Position numbers and translations under genes: made by a program
NCBI GenBank assembly: GCA_013289785.1
Contig: JABCZE010000097.1
Coordinates: 1 to 6,348 of the forward strand
Source: Vulcanimicrobiota bacterium
GTDB lineage: Bacteria > Vulcanimicrobiota > Vulcanimicrobiia > Vulcanimicrobiales > Vulcanimicrobiaceae
Direction of reading: 5' to 3'
DNA: 6,348 nucleotides
Shown: positions 1-6,243 of the stretch, one piece after another
How positions within the stretch are numbered: position 1 is the first letter of the stretch
Layout: each line of letters opens with the position of its first letter
The notes under the pieces: generated by a model
Database searches by the model: none
Seen by the model: only the letters and a program-made list of their open reading frames with translations
Told to the model about the DNA's origin: nothing

Positions 1-2
1 AA

Positions 3-698
3 TATGTGATGGCAATTCCGCCGAGCGGCGAAGCTGCCGCGACGGCGCTGGCCGTCTATGAAGCAGAGGGCAAGCGCGCGAGCATTCTCTTCTTCGTAAC
101 AGGCAAGCGCACGCGCGAACTCGCGACCTTGGCGCGCGACGACCGCCTCGACGTCGTTGGACCACTGGGCAACGGCTTCGATTGCACGGGCAGCGAGCGC
201 GACGTCGCGATCGTTGCCGGCGGCGTCGGCATCGCGTCGGTCTGGCTGTGTGCGCACAGGCTGTTGCGTCGAGGCGCCAAGGTGCGCCTTTTCTATGGAG
301 CGCGAACTGCGGAGCTGCTGGTTGACGCCCAACGATTCGCCGATGCCGGCTGCGAGCTGGTTTTGACCACCGATGACGGAACGCGCGGCGAACCCGGATT
401 TGTGACCGACGCATTAGCGCATTCGCGTCAGCCCGAGATGATTTACGCCTGCGGCCCGTCACCGATGTTGCGACGCGTTGGCGAGATCGCAAACCGCACC
501 GGCGTGCGCGCGCAGCTCTCGTTGGAAGAGACGTTCGGCTGCGGCGTCGGCGGGTGTTGGGGCTGCGTCGTTTCGCTGACGGGCACAAGCGCACAGGCGC
601 CCAGCTTTCCGCCGGCGCAGCGCGGCGGAAGCGACGTCGTCTTCGCGCGCATCTGCAAAGAAGGCCCGGTCTTTTGGGCGCACGAGTTGCGCTGGTGA
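3..698 (+). CDS. pyrK: Dihydroorotate dehydrogenase B, electron-transfer subunit PyrK (5' end cut off by window)
   Basis: PyrK carries FAD and a [2Fe-2S] cluster and moves electrons from the FMN of PyrD to NAD+ during cytoplasmic pyrimidine synthesis. The frame is open to the left edge. The first readable residues (YVMAIPPSG) match the segment after the usual PGQF/Y of the family, so roughly 30-40 N-terminal residues are probably missing and the GTG at 6 and ATG at 9 are probably internal. Visible motifs are GPLGNGF (159-179) in the flavin domain, GGVGIAS (220-240) and ACGPSPM (447-467) in the NAD-binding domain, and a cluster site C-x4-C-x2-C (Cys codons at 540, 555 and 564) with the fourth Cys at 654 in ICKEGPVF. 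Two oddities: the expected Arg-Pro-x-Ser flavin motif reads ATALAV (39-56), and 29 residues separate the third and fourth Cys, longer than I expect. The stop overlaps the pyrD start. The assignment is firm. Confidence 0.95.
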   Translation, partial: YVMAIPPSGEAAATALAVYEAEGKRASILFFVTGKRTRELATLARDDRLDVVGPLGNGFDCTGSERDVAIVAGGVGIASVWLCAHRLLRRGAKVRLFYGARTAELLVDAQRFADAGCELVLTTDDGTRGEPGFVTDALAHSRQPEMIYACGPSPMLRRVGEIANRTGVRAQLSLEETFGCGVGGCWGCVVSLTGTSAQAPSFPPAQRGGSDVVFARICKEGPVFWAHELRW

Positions 699-1654
699 AT
701 CGCCGGCCGGCGCTTGCGACCAAGCTCGGAAAACTCGAGCTGGCCTATCCCACCTTGATGGGCAGCGGGTGCTACGGATCGGGCGAAGAGTTCGCGCCGT
801 TTGCCGATCTTTCGAAGATCGGCGCGATCGTGCTCAAGAGCGTCACGCGACTGCCGCGCCTCGGCAATCCGACGCCGCGGCTCGTTCATACGCCCGCAGG
901 CATGCTCAATGCGATCGGTCTGCAGAATCCGGGCATCGATTGGTATCTCGAACGCGAGCTTCACAAGTATGCCGGCCGGCCGTGCAAGATCGTCGGAAGT
1001 GTCGCGGGATTTCAGATCGACGACTATCCCTACGTCTGCGAGCGCCTGGCAGCGCGCGACGAGATCGATGCCGTCGAACTGAACGTTTCGTGCCCCAACG
1101 TCGCGCGCGAGGGAGAAACGTTCGGGTGCGATCCCGATCTCACCGCTCGAGTCGTCGAGGCAGCGCGGGCCACGACGAACAAGACGCTGATCGTCAAACT
1201 CTCCCCGAACGTGACCGATATCGTCGCGGTCGCCCGGCAAGCGGAGAACAGCGGCGCCGACGCGCTGGCCGTCATTAACACCGTGCGCGGCATGGCCATC
1301 GACGTCGAAACGTGGCGGCCACGTTTGGGCAATATCACCGGCGGCCTTTCCGGCCCCGCGATTCGTCCGATTGCGGTGCTCGCGGTGTACGAAATCGCGC
1401 GGGCCGTGAGCATTCCGATCGTCGGTCAAGGGGGCATCGAAAATCTCACCGACGCACTCGAGTTCTTCCTCGCCGGCGCGACGGCGATCTCGATTGGAAC
1501 GGCGAACTTTACCGATCCGCGGATTCCCGAGCGCCTCGTCGAGGAACTGCAGGCCTACCTAACGCGCCGCAACCTTACCTCGATTCAAGAAATCGTTGGA
1601 AAGGCGAACGTGGAAATCGCGACCGCCCATCAATATGAAGGAGATGAAGGTTGA
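695..1654 (+). CDS. pyrD: Dihydroorotate dehydrogenase, class 1B catalytic subunit
   Basis: This FMN enzyme oxidises dihydroorotate to orotate. The 319-residue product has the normal length for a class 1 TIM-barrel enzyme. Landmarks are LKSVT (47-51, FMN-contacting Lys48), NPTPRL and GMLNAIGLQNPG (58-80, substrate loop), ELNVSCPN (128-135) with catalytic base Cys133, VKLSPN (167-172), INTVRGMAID (194-203), GGLSGPAI (216-223) and GQGGI (244-248, phosphate-binding end of the barrel). A Cys base with pyrK beside it marks class 1B, which uses NAD+; class 2 enzymes use Ser and quinone. The start chosen is GTG at 695, sharing GTGA (695-698) with the pyrK stop. An ATG at 554 in the same frame would add 47 arginine-rich residues read from within pyrK, with no family resemblance. 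No Shine-Dalgarno site lies just upstream, so translation probably depends on pyrK. The stop lies 4 bases before pyrF. Confidence 0.96.
   Translation: MNRRPALATKLGKLELAYPTLMGSGCYGSGEEFAPFADLSKIGAIVLKSVTRLPRLGNPTPRLVHTPAGMLNAIGLQNPGIDWYLERELHKYAGRPCKIVGSVAGFQIDDYPYVCERLAARDEIDAVELNVSCPNVAREGETFGCDPDLTARVVEAARATTNKTLIVKLSPNVTDIVAVARQAENSGADALAVINTVRGMAIDVETWRPRLGNITGGLSGPAIRPIAVLAVYEIARAVSIPIVGQGGIENLTDALEFFLAGATAISIGTANFTDPRIPERLVEELQAYLTRRNLTSIQEIVGKANVEIATAHQYEGDEG
1638..1650 (+). promoter_or_regulatory. Ribosome binding site of pyrF
   Basis: The purine-rich run AAGGAGATGAAGG at the end of pyrD places GAAGG (1646-1650) 8 bases before the ATG at 1659. This supports 1659 over the in-frame ATGs at 1596, 1635 and 1644. 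It is the only well-placed Shine-Dalgarno site I see among the gene starts of the window. pyrF is also the only plus-strand gene whose start does not overlap the gene before it. Confidence 0.65.
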
Positions 1655-1658
1655 TTCA

Positions 1659-2369
1659 ATGGCGCAACTGATCGTTGCCCTAGACGTGCCCAGGGCACAG
1701 GATGCCGAACGGCTCGTCGACGCGCTCTACGAACTCGACGTTATTCTAAAGATCGGGCTCGAGGCACTCTGCGCCTATCCGGAACGGATCTTTGCGCACT
1801 GCGAAGCGCGCGACGTACGAACCTTCGTCGACGCCAAGCTGCACGATATTCCGCGAACCGTCGGCGCGGCCGTCGCGGCGCTCGTGCGCCCGACCGTGCA
1901 GCTGATCAACGTCCACGCTCTCGGCGGGCTGGAGATGATGCGCGCCGCAGTCGACGCCGCCTCCGAACGAGCCGCGCAGCTCGAGATCCCCGCACCGCGC
2001 ATCTTCGCAGTTACGTTGCTCACGAGCATTGCCGCCGAGGACCTCAACGAGCTGGGCCTTCAAGGAGGTCCCGGTGAAAACGCGATTCGCCTCGCAGCCT
2101 TAGCGCGCGATGCCGGCTGTGCCGGCGTCGTTTGCAGCGCGCACGAAGTGCGCGATCTCAAGCGCTTCTTCGGTGACGACTTTCTTACGCTGACGCCCGG
2201 CATTCGACCGACGGGCAGCGCGCATGGCGACCAAAAGCGCGTGACCACTCCCGCACAAGCCGTCGCCGCCGGTTCGGATTATATTGTCGTCGGGCGCCCG
2301 ATCGTCGAGGCCTCCGATCCCGTGGCTGCCGCAAAAGCGATCTTAGAGGAGATGAGCGTACGCGCGTGA
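1659..2369 (+). CDS. pyrF: Orotidine 5'-phosphate decarboxylase
   Basis: PyrF decarboxylates OMP to UMP, the last step of the pathway. The 236-residue product is the usual size for the class I bacterial enzyme. LIVALDVP opens the barrel (Asp9), and Lys31 sits in LKIGLE. The catalytic D-x-K-x-x-D array is Asp58-Ala-Lys60-Leu-His-Asp63 followed by IP. TPGIRP (179-184), GDQ-R (190-194), TTPAQA and YIVVGRPI (208-215) form the phosphate-gripping loop and end of the barrel. All key residues are present. The ATG at 1659 was chosen because it gives the canonical N-terminus and has a binding site 8 bases upstream. The stop overlaps the pyrE start by 4 bases (GTGA, 2366-2369). An internal AAGGAGGT (2062-2069) encodes part of QGGPG and is probably incidental. 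Confidence 0.97.
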   Translation: MAQLIVALDVPRAQDAERLVDALYELDVILKIGLEALCAYPERIFAHCEARDVRTFVDAKLHDIPRTVGAAVAALVRPTVQLINVHALGGLEMMRAAVDAASERAAQLEIPAPRIFAVTLLTSIAAEDLNELGLQGGPGENAIRLAALARDAGCAGVVCSAHEVRDLKRFFGDDFLTLTPGIRPTGSAHGDQKRVTTPAQAVAAGSDYIVVGRPIVEASDPVAAAKAILEEMSVRA

Positions 2370-2956
2370 GCGAGGCGCAGCTCGACCTGCAGTCGGCGCT
2401 GGCGCAGCGCGGAGCGCTCCTCGAAGGGCACTTCCGCTTGAGCTCCGGGCGTCACAGCGATCGTTTCGTCCAAAAATTTCGAATCCTCGAGGATCCGGCG
2501 CTGCTCGAACCCGTGTCGCAGATGATCGCCGCTCGGTTTCGCGACGCGAAGCCGACCGTGGTCGTCGGCGCCGCGGTCGGCGGCATTCTTCTCGCGTACG
2601 AAGTTGCCCGACAACTTGGAACCAAAGCGATCTTCGTCGAAAAAGAGAACGGCGTCCCGGTTTTGCGCCGGGGCTTTGCGCTCTCGCCCTCCGATCGGGT
2701 GCTCGTCGTCGAAGACGTCGTCACGACGGGTCTCTCCGTTCGCGAAGTGCTCGGCGTCGTGCGGCACTCCGGTGCAGACGTTGCCGGCATCGGCGTCGTC
2801 GTGGCTCGAGCCGAACAGTCCTTCGACAACGCTCAGGATGACAAAATACCTGTGTATGCGTTGTTGAACTTGCCGATCGTCTCGTACGATGCCGCCGAGT
2901 GCCCGCAGTGCCGCGCCGGAGAAGCGGTGACGGATCCGGGCTCGCGGCGCGCGTGA
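2366..2956 (+). CDS. pyrE: Orotate phosphoribosyltransferase
   Basis: PyrE joins orotate to PRPP to form OMP, the substrate of PyrF. The product is 196 residues. GHFRLSSGRHSDRFVQK (21-37) is the N-terminal orotate-site signature, GAAVGGILLA (68-77) follows, FVEKENG (90-96) belongs to the PRPP-facing loop, and VLVVEDVVTTGLS (112-124) is the PRPP-binding motif with its acidic pair Glu116-Asp117. The C-terminal ECPQCRAG...DPGSR (178-194) resembles the Thermus-like branch of the family. The GTG start at 2366 shares GTGA with the pyrF stop; AGGAG at 2347-2351 is 14 bases away, which is long for a binding site. One oddity is that residues 152-159 (SFDNAQDD) come from a short sequence resembling a dispersed repeat, where relatives have a short Gly-rich loop. 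The frame and all catalytic motifs are intact, so the gene should be functional. Confidence 0.95.
   Translation: MSEAQLDLQSALAQRGALLEGHFRLSSGRHSDRFVQKFRILEDPALLEPVSQMIAARFRDAKPTVVVGAAVGGILLAYEVARQLGTKAIFVEKENGVPVLRRGFALSPSDRVLVVEDVVTTGLSVREVLGVVRHSGADVAGIGVVVARAEQSFDNAQDDKIPVYALLNLPIVSYDAAECPQCRAGEAVTDPGSRRA
2819..2843 (+). repeat. Possible dispersed short repeat unit embedded in pyrE
   Basis: The 25 bases contain CTTCGACAACGCTCAGGAT and then GACA. On the opposite strand they read GTCATCCTGAGCGTTGTCG and then AAGGA. From memory, near-identical short sequences are scattered through many bacterial genomes and metagenome assemblies, typically as inverted pairs between genes, where conceptual translations give strings such as VILSEVEG or FDKLRMT. 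Here a single unit is read in frame as SFDNAQDD with no stop. No second copy or inverted partner is present in the window; AAGCTCAGGAT at 3753-3763 shares only the middle. Recognition is from recall, not from a search. Confidence 0.55.
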
Positions 2957-3432
2957 GCGTGCAGGTTCGGCGCAAGGCCGTCGCGGGAGCCGATGAGGCG
3001 GCCGACCGTGATTTCGTGCAATCGCTCGGCCGCCGCACGGTGATGTCGAGCGCCGGCAGCCTGCGCCGCGCAACCGAACCGGCAGCCGGCGTTGCTTTCG
3101 AGCGGCTCTGCGAGATCGTCGCCGGCCAATCGCACGTCACGTTTATCGCTCATCAAAACGGCGAGCGGCTCGGCTTTGCGCTGCTGCTCGACGAGCTTCC
3201 GGACGAAGTCACGCTGATGGATCAGGGTTTCATCGCCTACATGGCCGTCGAGCCAAAGTGGCAAGGAACCGGCGTGGGAACGGCGTTGTTGGCGGCCGCG
3301 GAGGATGAAGCGCGACGGCGCGGTCTCCCGTTTATGGCGCTCATGGTCACCGAAGAGAACGAGCCCGGCCGGCGCCTCTACGAGCGCGCGGGTTATCGCA
3401 CCGAACGGCGGCTGTTGTGCAAACCGCTGTAA
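2953..3432 (+). CDS. GNAT-family N-acetyltransferase, substrate unknown
   Basis: Proteins of this fold move an acetyl group from acetyl-CoA to an amine on a small molecule or protein. The product is 159 residues, the size of a single GNAT domain. Motif A is YMAVEPKWQGTGVGTALL (96-113), with the CoA pyrophosphate loop Gln104-Gly-Thr-Gly-Val-Gly109. Motif B is LMVTEENEPGRRLYERAGY (130-148), whose Tyr143 is at the usual general-acid position. The N-terminal half (RRKAVAGADEAADRDFVQSL, then HVTFIAHQNGERLGFALLLD) has the normal strand-helix pattern of the fold. I cannot name the substrate. The start is GTG at 2953, sharing GTGA with the pyrE stop; reading from 2899 would add 18 residues out of pyrE with no family likeness. 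No Shine-Dalgarno site is seen. Its place directly after pyrE suggests co-expression with the pyrimidine genes rather than a pathway role. Confidence 0.9.
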   Translation: MSVQVRRKAVAGADEAADRDFVQSLGRRTVMSSAGSLRRATEPAAGVAFERLCEIVAGQSHVTFIAHQNGERLGFALLLDELPDEVTLMDQGFIAYMAVEPKWQGTGVGTALLAAAEDEARRRGLPFMALMVTEENEPGRRLYERAGYRTERRLLCKPL

Positions 3433-4490
3433 GCAGCCGCGTCTGGCGGCGCGTCGCCTGGATTACCGCCGGCGTCATTCTGATCGCTGCGGCGCTCTGG
3501 TTTGCGGCCCACATCCCGCGAACGATCTCGATCTTCCTCATCGCGGCGTTCATCGCGTTCGGCGTTCAGCCGATCGTCGGCCGCCTGGAGCGGCGCATGC
3601 CTAAGGCCTTGGCCGTCGCAATCGTCTTCGTCGGACTGCTCGCCTTGATTGCGATCTTCTTGGTAATCGTGGTGCCGCTGGCGATCAGTCAGACGCAGCT
3701 CTTGGCTGCCAACATCCCGGCGTACGCCGGAACGGTTCAAGACTGGATGGCGCAAGCTCAGGATTCGCTCCAACGCTTCTTGCCGACGCTCAAGCTGCCC
3801 ACCTACGGGGTCGGCACCGGCCACATCGGCGCGACGCAGACCTCGAGCTTCATCAGCGGCGCGGTCGCTTCGCTCGGTGCCATCGCGCTGAATACCGCGA
3901 CCGGTTTTTTCATTGCGTTTTCGTCGATCGTCCTCTCAGTTTTCTTCTTGCTCAACGACACGCAGATCGCCGAGGGCTTTACCTCGATGTTTCCCTCGCG
4001 CAAGCGTCAAACCGCGCGCAAGCTCGCAGCCGAGGTGACCCAAGTCTTCGGAAGCTACATCTCCGGACAGGTCATCGTGAGCCTGTTGACCGGCGCCGTC
4101 ATCGCGACGGCAACCGCGATCATCGGCTTCAAATTCTCCCTAATCCTCGGGATCATCTCGGCCGTCGCGTATGCCATTCCGATCATCGGAATGTTGATCG
4201 CGCAGCTTATTGCGATTCCGCTCTGCGCGCCACAGGGAATCTGGATGATCGTCTGGGTGCAGGTCGTGATGTTCGCGATGGCGCGGATCAGCGACAATGT
4301 GCTCGTCCCCAAGATCATGGGCCAGTCAGTCGGCGTCTCGCCGATCGGCGCGATGTTCGCCGTCTTCGCCGGCGGCGAACTCTTCGGCGTGCCCGGCTTA
4401 ATCCTTGGGATTCCAGCCGCAGCCCTGATCAAAATACTCTGGCGCTATTTCATGGCGCCGTGGATTGAAGCGCAGCTAGAGAAGAGCTAG
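3417..4490 (+). CDS. AI-2E family transporter (TqsA/YdiK-like membrane protein)
   Basis: This is an inner-membrane protein of a family named after an E. coli member proposed to export autoinducer-2; other members have been linked to Na+/H+ exchange, so the cargo here is unknown. The product is 357 residues, typical of the family. Two hydrophobic stretches near the N-terminus (about 14-50) and a third (about 61-86) precede a more polar loop (about 88-150). Further segments include the run from FIAFSSIVLSVFFLL, the stretch from SGQVIVSLLTGAVIA, and the strongly conserved C-terminal part with AYAIPIIGMLIAQ, DNVLVPKIMGQSVGVSP and GGELFGVPGLILGIPAAA. The start chosen is GTG at 3417, which overlaps the acetyltransferase by 16 bases; no ATG or GTG lies nearby downstream before the first membrane span, and no clear binding site is present. 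It ends one base from the stop of the convergent membrane gene. Confidence 0.9.
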   Translation: MQTAVSSRVWRRVAWITAGVILIAAALWFAAHIPRTISIFLIAAFIAFGVQPIVGRLERRMPKALAVAIVFVGLLALIAIFLVIVVPLAISQTQLLAANIPAYAGTVQDWMAQAQDSLQRFLPTLKLPTYGVGTGHIGATQTSSFISGAVASLGAIALNTATGFFIAFSSIVLSVFFLLNDTQIAEGFTSMFPSRKRQTARKLAAEVTQVFGSYISGQVIVSLLTGAVIATATAIIGFKFSLILGIISAVAYAIPIIGMLIAQLIAIPLCAPQGIWMIVWVQVVMFAMARISDNVLVPKIMGQSVGVSPIGAMFAVFAGGELFGVPGLILGIPAAALIKILWRYFMAPWIEAQLEKS

Positions 4491-4493
4491 CTC
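4474..4493. repeat. Small inverted repeat across the convergent stop codons
   Basis: AGCTAG (4474-4479) pairs with CTAGCT (4487-4492) around a 7-base loop, and GAGCTAGCTC (4484-4493) is itself a perfect 10-base palindrome. The palindrome holds the TAG of the AI-2E gene (4488-4490) and two of the three bases of the opposing stop (4492-4494). No T-run follows on either strand and the stem is short, so an intrinsic terminator is doubtful. It may only reflect two facing stop codons in a tight junction. Confidence 0.35.
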
Positions 4494-6240
4494 AGAGCCT
4501 TCTAAGCGTTATTGGTTGCGCCACGACGCCGATTGCGTCATGGTAAACAGTGCCGCCGCACGTGCGGGCCACTCGCAGTCGGTGCGCGTTGACCGCCGGC
4601 GGCAGATCGCTTTGCGCGACGGCGACCAGCAATGCCGGGAACGGGGTACGCTTGCAGGGCTCGCTATCGTCGAGGTCGGCCGTCAGCGTATCCGGCGAGA
4701 GCACGTTGACGACCCCGCTGCGAAGACCCCAGCCGGCGATCTCGTAAGGTTGCGCTTGTTGGATCCAGCGATAGACGCCGGGCGACGTGCCGCCAACGCT
4801 CAGGGAGTCGTTGTAGTAGTCGAGCGGATGCCGTGCGGCAAGATGCGTCGCAAGCACAACCGCGGCCAGGAACGCCACCCCGGTGATTAAGCGTAGCTGC
4901 ATGCGATTTGCCACCGCTGCGATTGCAACGCCGAGCGCGGCGACCGCGAGCGCGATGTGCGTCGAACCGTCATTCCAGAAAATTGCCAGCACGAACCAGC
5001 AACCGTAAATCGTCGAAATCCACAGCAACACCGTAGCGATAACCCCGAAGCGGCGCACCAACGGCGCGAGCAGCAAGGCACCGGCGGCAATCGCCGGCGC
5101 GGCGAAGCGCAGCGAGGCTCCGTTTGCGAGCTGCGCGACGCTGGTTTCATAGCCGAAGGGAAGGACGAAGAAGAGCACAAGCGCAGCGAACGCGGCCCAT
5201 CCCAGCGCACGATCGCGCATCGCGGCAAGCGGACCGAATAACGCCGCGATGAGCGCGATCAGCGCGAAGGGGGAGAGACGAATCGCGACGGCGCCGAGCA
5301 GCGCGAAGGCGCCAAGGCCGTGCGCCAGGATGGTCGAGCCGAAGAAACCGCCGCCCATGCTCGCTGCCGGCGACGCAATGGCGGTCTTCCACAGAGCCGC
5401 GTCGTGGATTAGCCAGATGCCGAGCACGGAAAACGTTCCCACCCAAAGAATCGGACGCGCCCGCGATGCTAGCAACGCGATCGCGGCCAAAATCCAACCC
5501 TGCGGCTTGATCAACGCCGTCACGGCAGCGCTGGGCACGAAACGCTGGGGCGGCAGCGCGCGCAACGACCACAGCGTCTCGAGCCAAAACGCTGCGAGCC
5601 ACACGTCGTTTTGCAGCGTTCCACCTTGAATCGCGAGCGGATAGGCGCTGACCGTCGCCGCGGCAAGCGCGTCGGCCGACAGGGGCGAAAGCCCCAAACC
5701 GTCGCGCGACCACGCAGCGATGCGAAAACCTAGGAGCGTCAGCGCGCAGAAGCCGCACCACGGCAACGCAAACGGACTGCCGACGGCATAGATCGCGCTC
5801 GCGAAAAGCTCCGATCCTGGCGGGTACCACCAGTAGTGCGTCGTCGCGGTCCACAGCGAGTGTGCGTGAACCCACGCCGCCGCGTTGGGGAGATGGTAGG
5901 AAAGCGAGTCGCCGTCGAGTAGCGGGCGCATCAGTTGCGGCCACGCGACGAGCAGCAGCGTCGCGATCAACAGATACGGCAGCGGGCGCGCGGTCTTCTC
6001 GTCGGCCGCGTTGCGTTCGCCTAGGCTTCTCCAAGCTGCGAACGCAATGCAAAGAAGCAGCGCAGCCCAGCACGCGCCCCAATAGAGCGCGTGGACGAAA
6101 CCCAGCGCAAATGGAATCGCCACTCCAAGTACGAGCGCATCGCGCAGACGATCGGGAAAGCGGTAGTTGGGGCCAGTACGCAGTACCGGCGCGGCCGCAT
6201 AAAGGCCGAGCAGCCAGAGCCCGGCCGGCAATCCCGACAC
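4492..6240 (-). CDS. Polytopic membrane protein, probable GT-C-type glycosyltransferase
   Basis: The 582-residue product is very hydrophobic, with ten or more likely membrane spans from about residue 7 to 470 and a C-terminal polar tail of about 110 residues. I do not recognise a named gene. Several features match the GT-C fold (ArnT/PMT-like enzymes that use lipid-linked sugars): an acidic first outer loop DGDSLSYHLP (109-118), TTHYWWYPPGSELF (133-146) resembling the YPP motif, LQNDVWLAAF (209-218), IKPQGW (244-249) and SLRFAAPA (376-383). Cys529 and Cys561 in the tail could form a disulfide if it lies outside. The GTG start at 6240 is bounded by an in-frame TAG at 6246-6244, the stop of the preceding gene; TTG at residue 4 is an alternative. 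No good binding site is seen, so coupling to argS is likely. Sugar and acceptor are unknown; a non-enzymatic membrane protein remains possible. Confidence 0.72.
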   Translation of the reverse strand: MSGLPAGLWLLGLYAAAPVLRTGPNYRFPDRLRDALVLGVAIPFALGFVHALYWGACWAALLLCIAFAAWRSLGERNAADEKTARPLPYLLIATLLLVAWPQLMRPLLDGDSLSYHLPNAAAWVHAHSLWTATTHYWWYPPGSELFASAIYAVGSPFALPWCGFCALTLLGFRIAAWSRDGLGLSPLSADALAAATVSAYPLAIQGGTLQNDVWLAAFWLETLWSLRALPPQRFVPSAAVTALIKPQGWILAAIALLASRARPILWVGTFSVLGIWLIHDAALWKTAIASPAASMGGGFFGSTILAHGLGAFALLGAVAIRLSPFALIALIAALFGPLAAMRDRALGWAAFAALVLFFVLPFGYETSVAQLANGASLRFAAPAIAAGALLLAPLVRRFGVIATVLLWISTIYGCWFVLAIFWNDGSTHIALAVAALGVAIAAVANRMQLRLITGVAFLAAVVLATHLAARHPLDYYNDSLSVGGTSPGVYRWIQQAQPYEIAGWGLRSGVVNVLSPDTLTADLDDSEPCKRTPFPALLVAVAQSDLPPAVNAHRLRVARTCGGTVYHDAIGVVAQPITLRRL

Positions 6241-6243
6241 GAA

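Noticed and set aside
443..1429. Open frame of 328 codons on the minus strand opposite pyrK and pyrD.
   Set aside because: It is a by-product of high-GC coding sequence on the plus strand. Its protein is Arg/Asp/His-rich with no motif, and both genes opposite are unmistakable.
2062..2103. A perfect Shine-Dalgarno sequence AAGGAGGT inside pyrF, 4 bases before a GTG that opens a frame of nine codons.
   Set aside because: The bases encode QGG in a conserved region of PyrF, and the nine-codon frame ends in TAG without any other support. Possible pausing cannot be judged from sequence.
2279..3073. A minus-strand open frame of 264 codons opposite pyrF, pyrE and the acetyltransferase; it includes VILSVVEG.
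   Set aside because: The frame crosses three real genes and is a shadow. The VILSVVEG string is just the reverse reading of the repeat-like stretch in pyrE and was useful only for spotting it.
3753..3763. AAGCTCAGGAT in the AI-2E gene as a second copy of the pyrE repeat.
   Set aside because: Only the middle 11 bases match the recalled repeat; the flanks (TTCGAC before and GACA after) are absent, and it encodes an ordinary part of a polar loop.
4441..4459. GGCGC and GCGCC around a 9-base loop near the end of the AI-2E gene as a terminator.
   Set aside because: The stem is 5 bases, lies in coding sequence and lacks a T-run; such pairs are frequent by chance at this GC content.
5147..6082. A second minus-strand open frame of 311 codons within the membrane protein gene.
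   Set aside because: Its translation is Arg-rich and low in structure, as expected for an out-of-frame reading of GC-rich DNA; the 582-residue frame has clear membrane segments and GT-C-like motifs.
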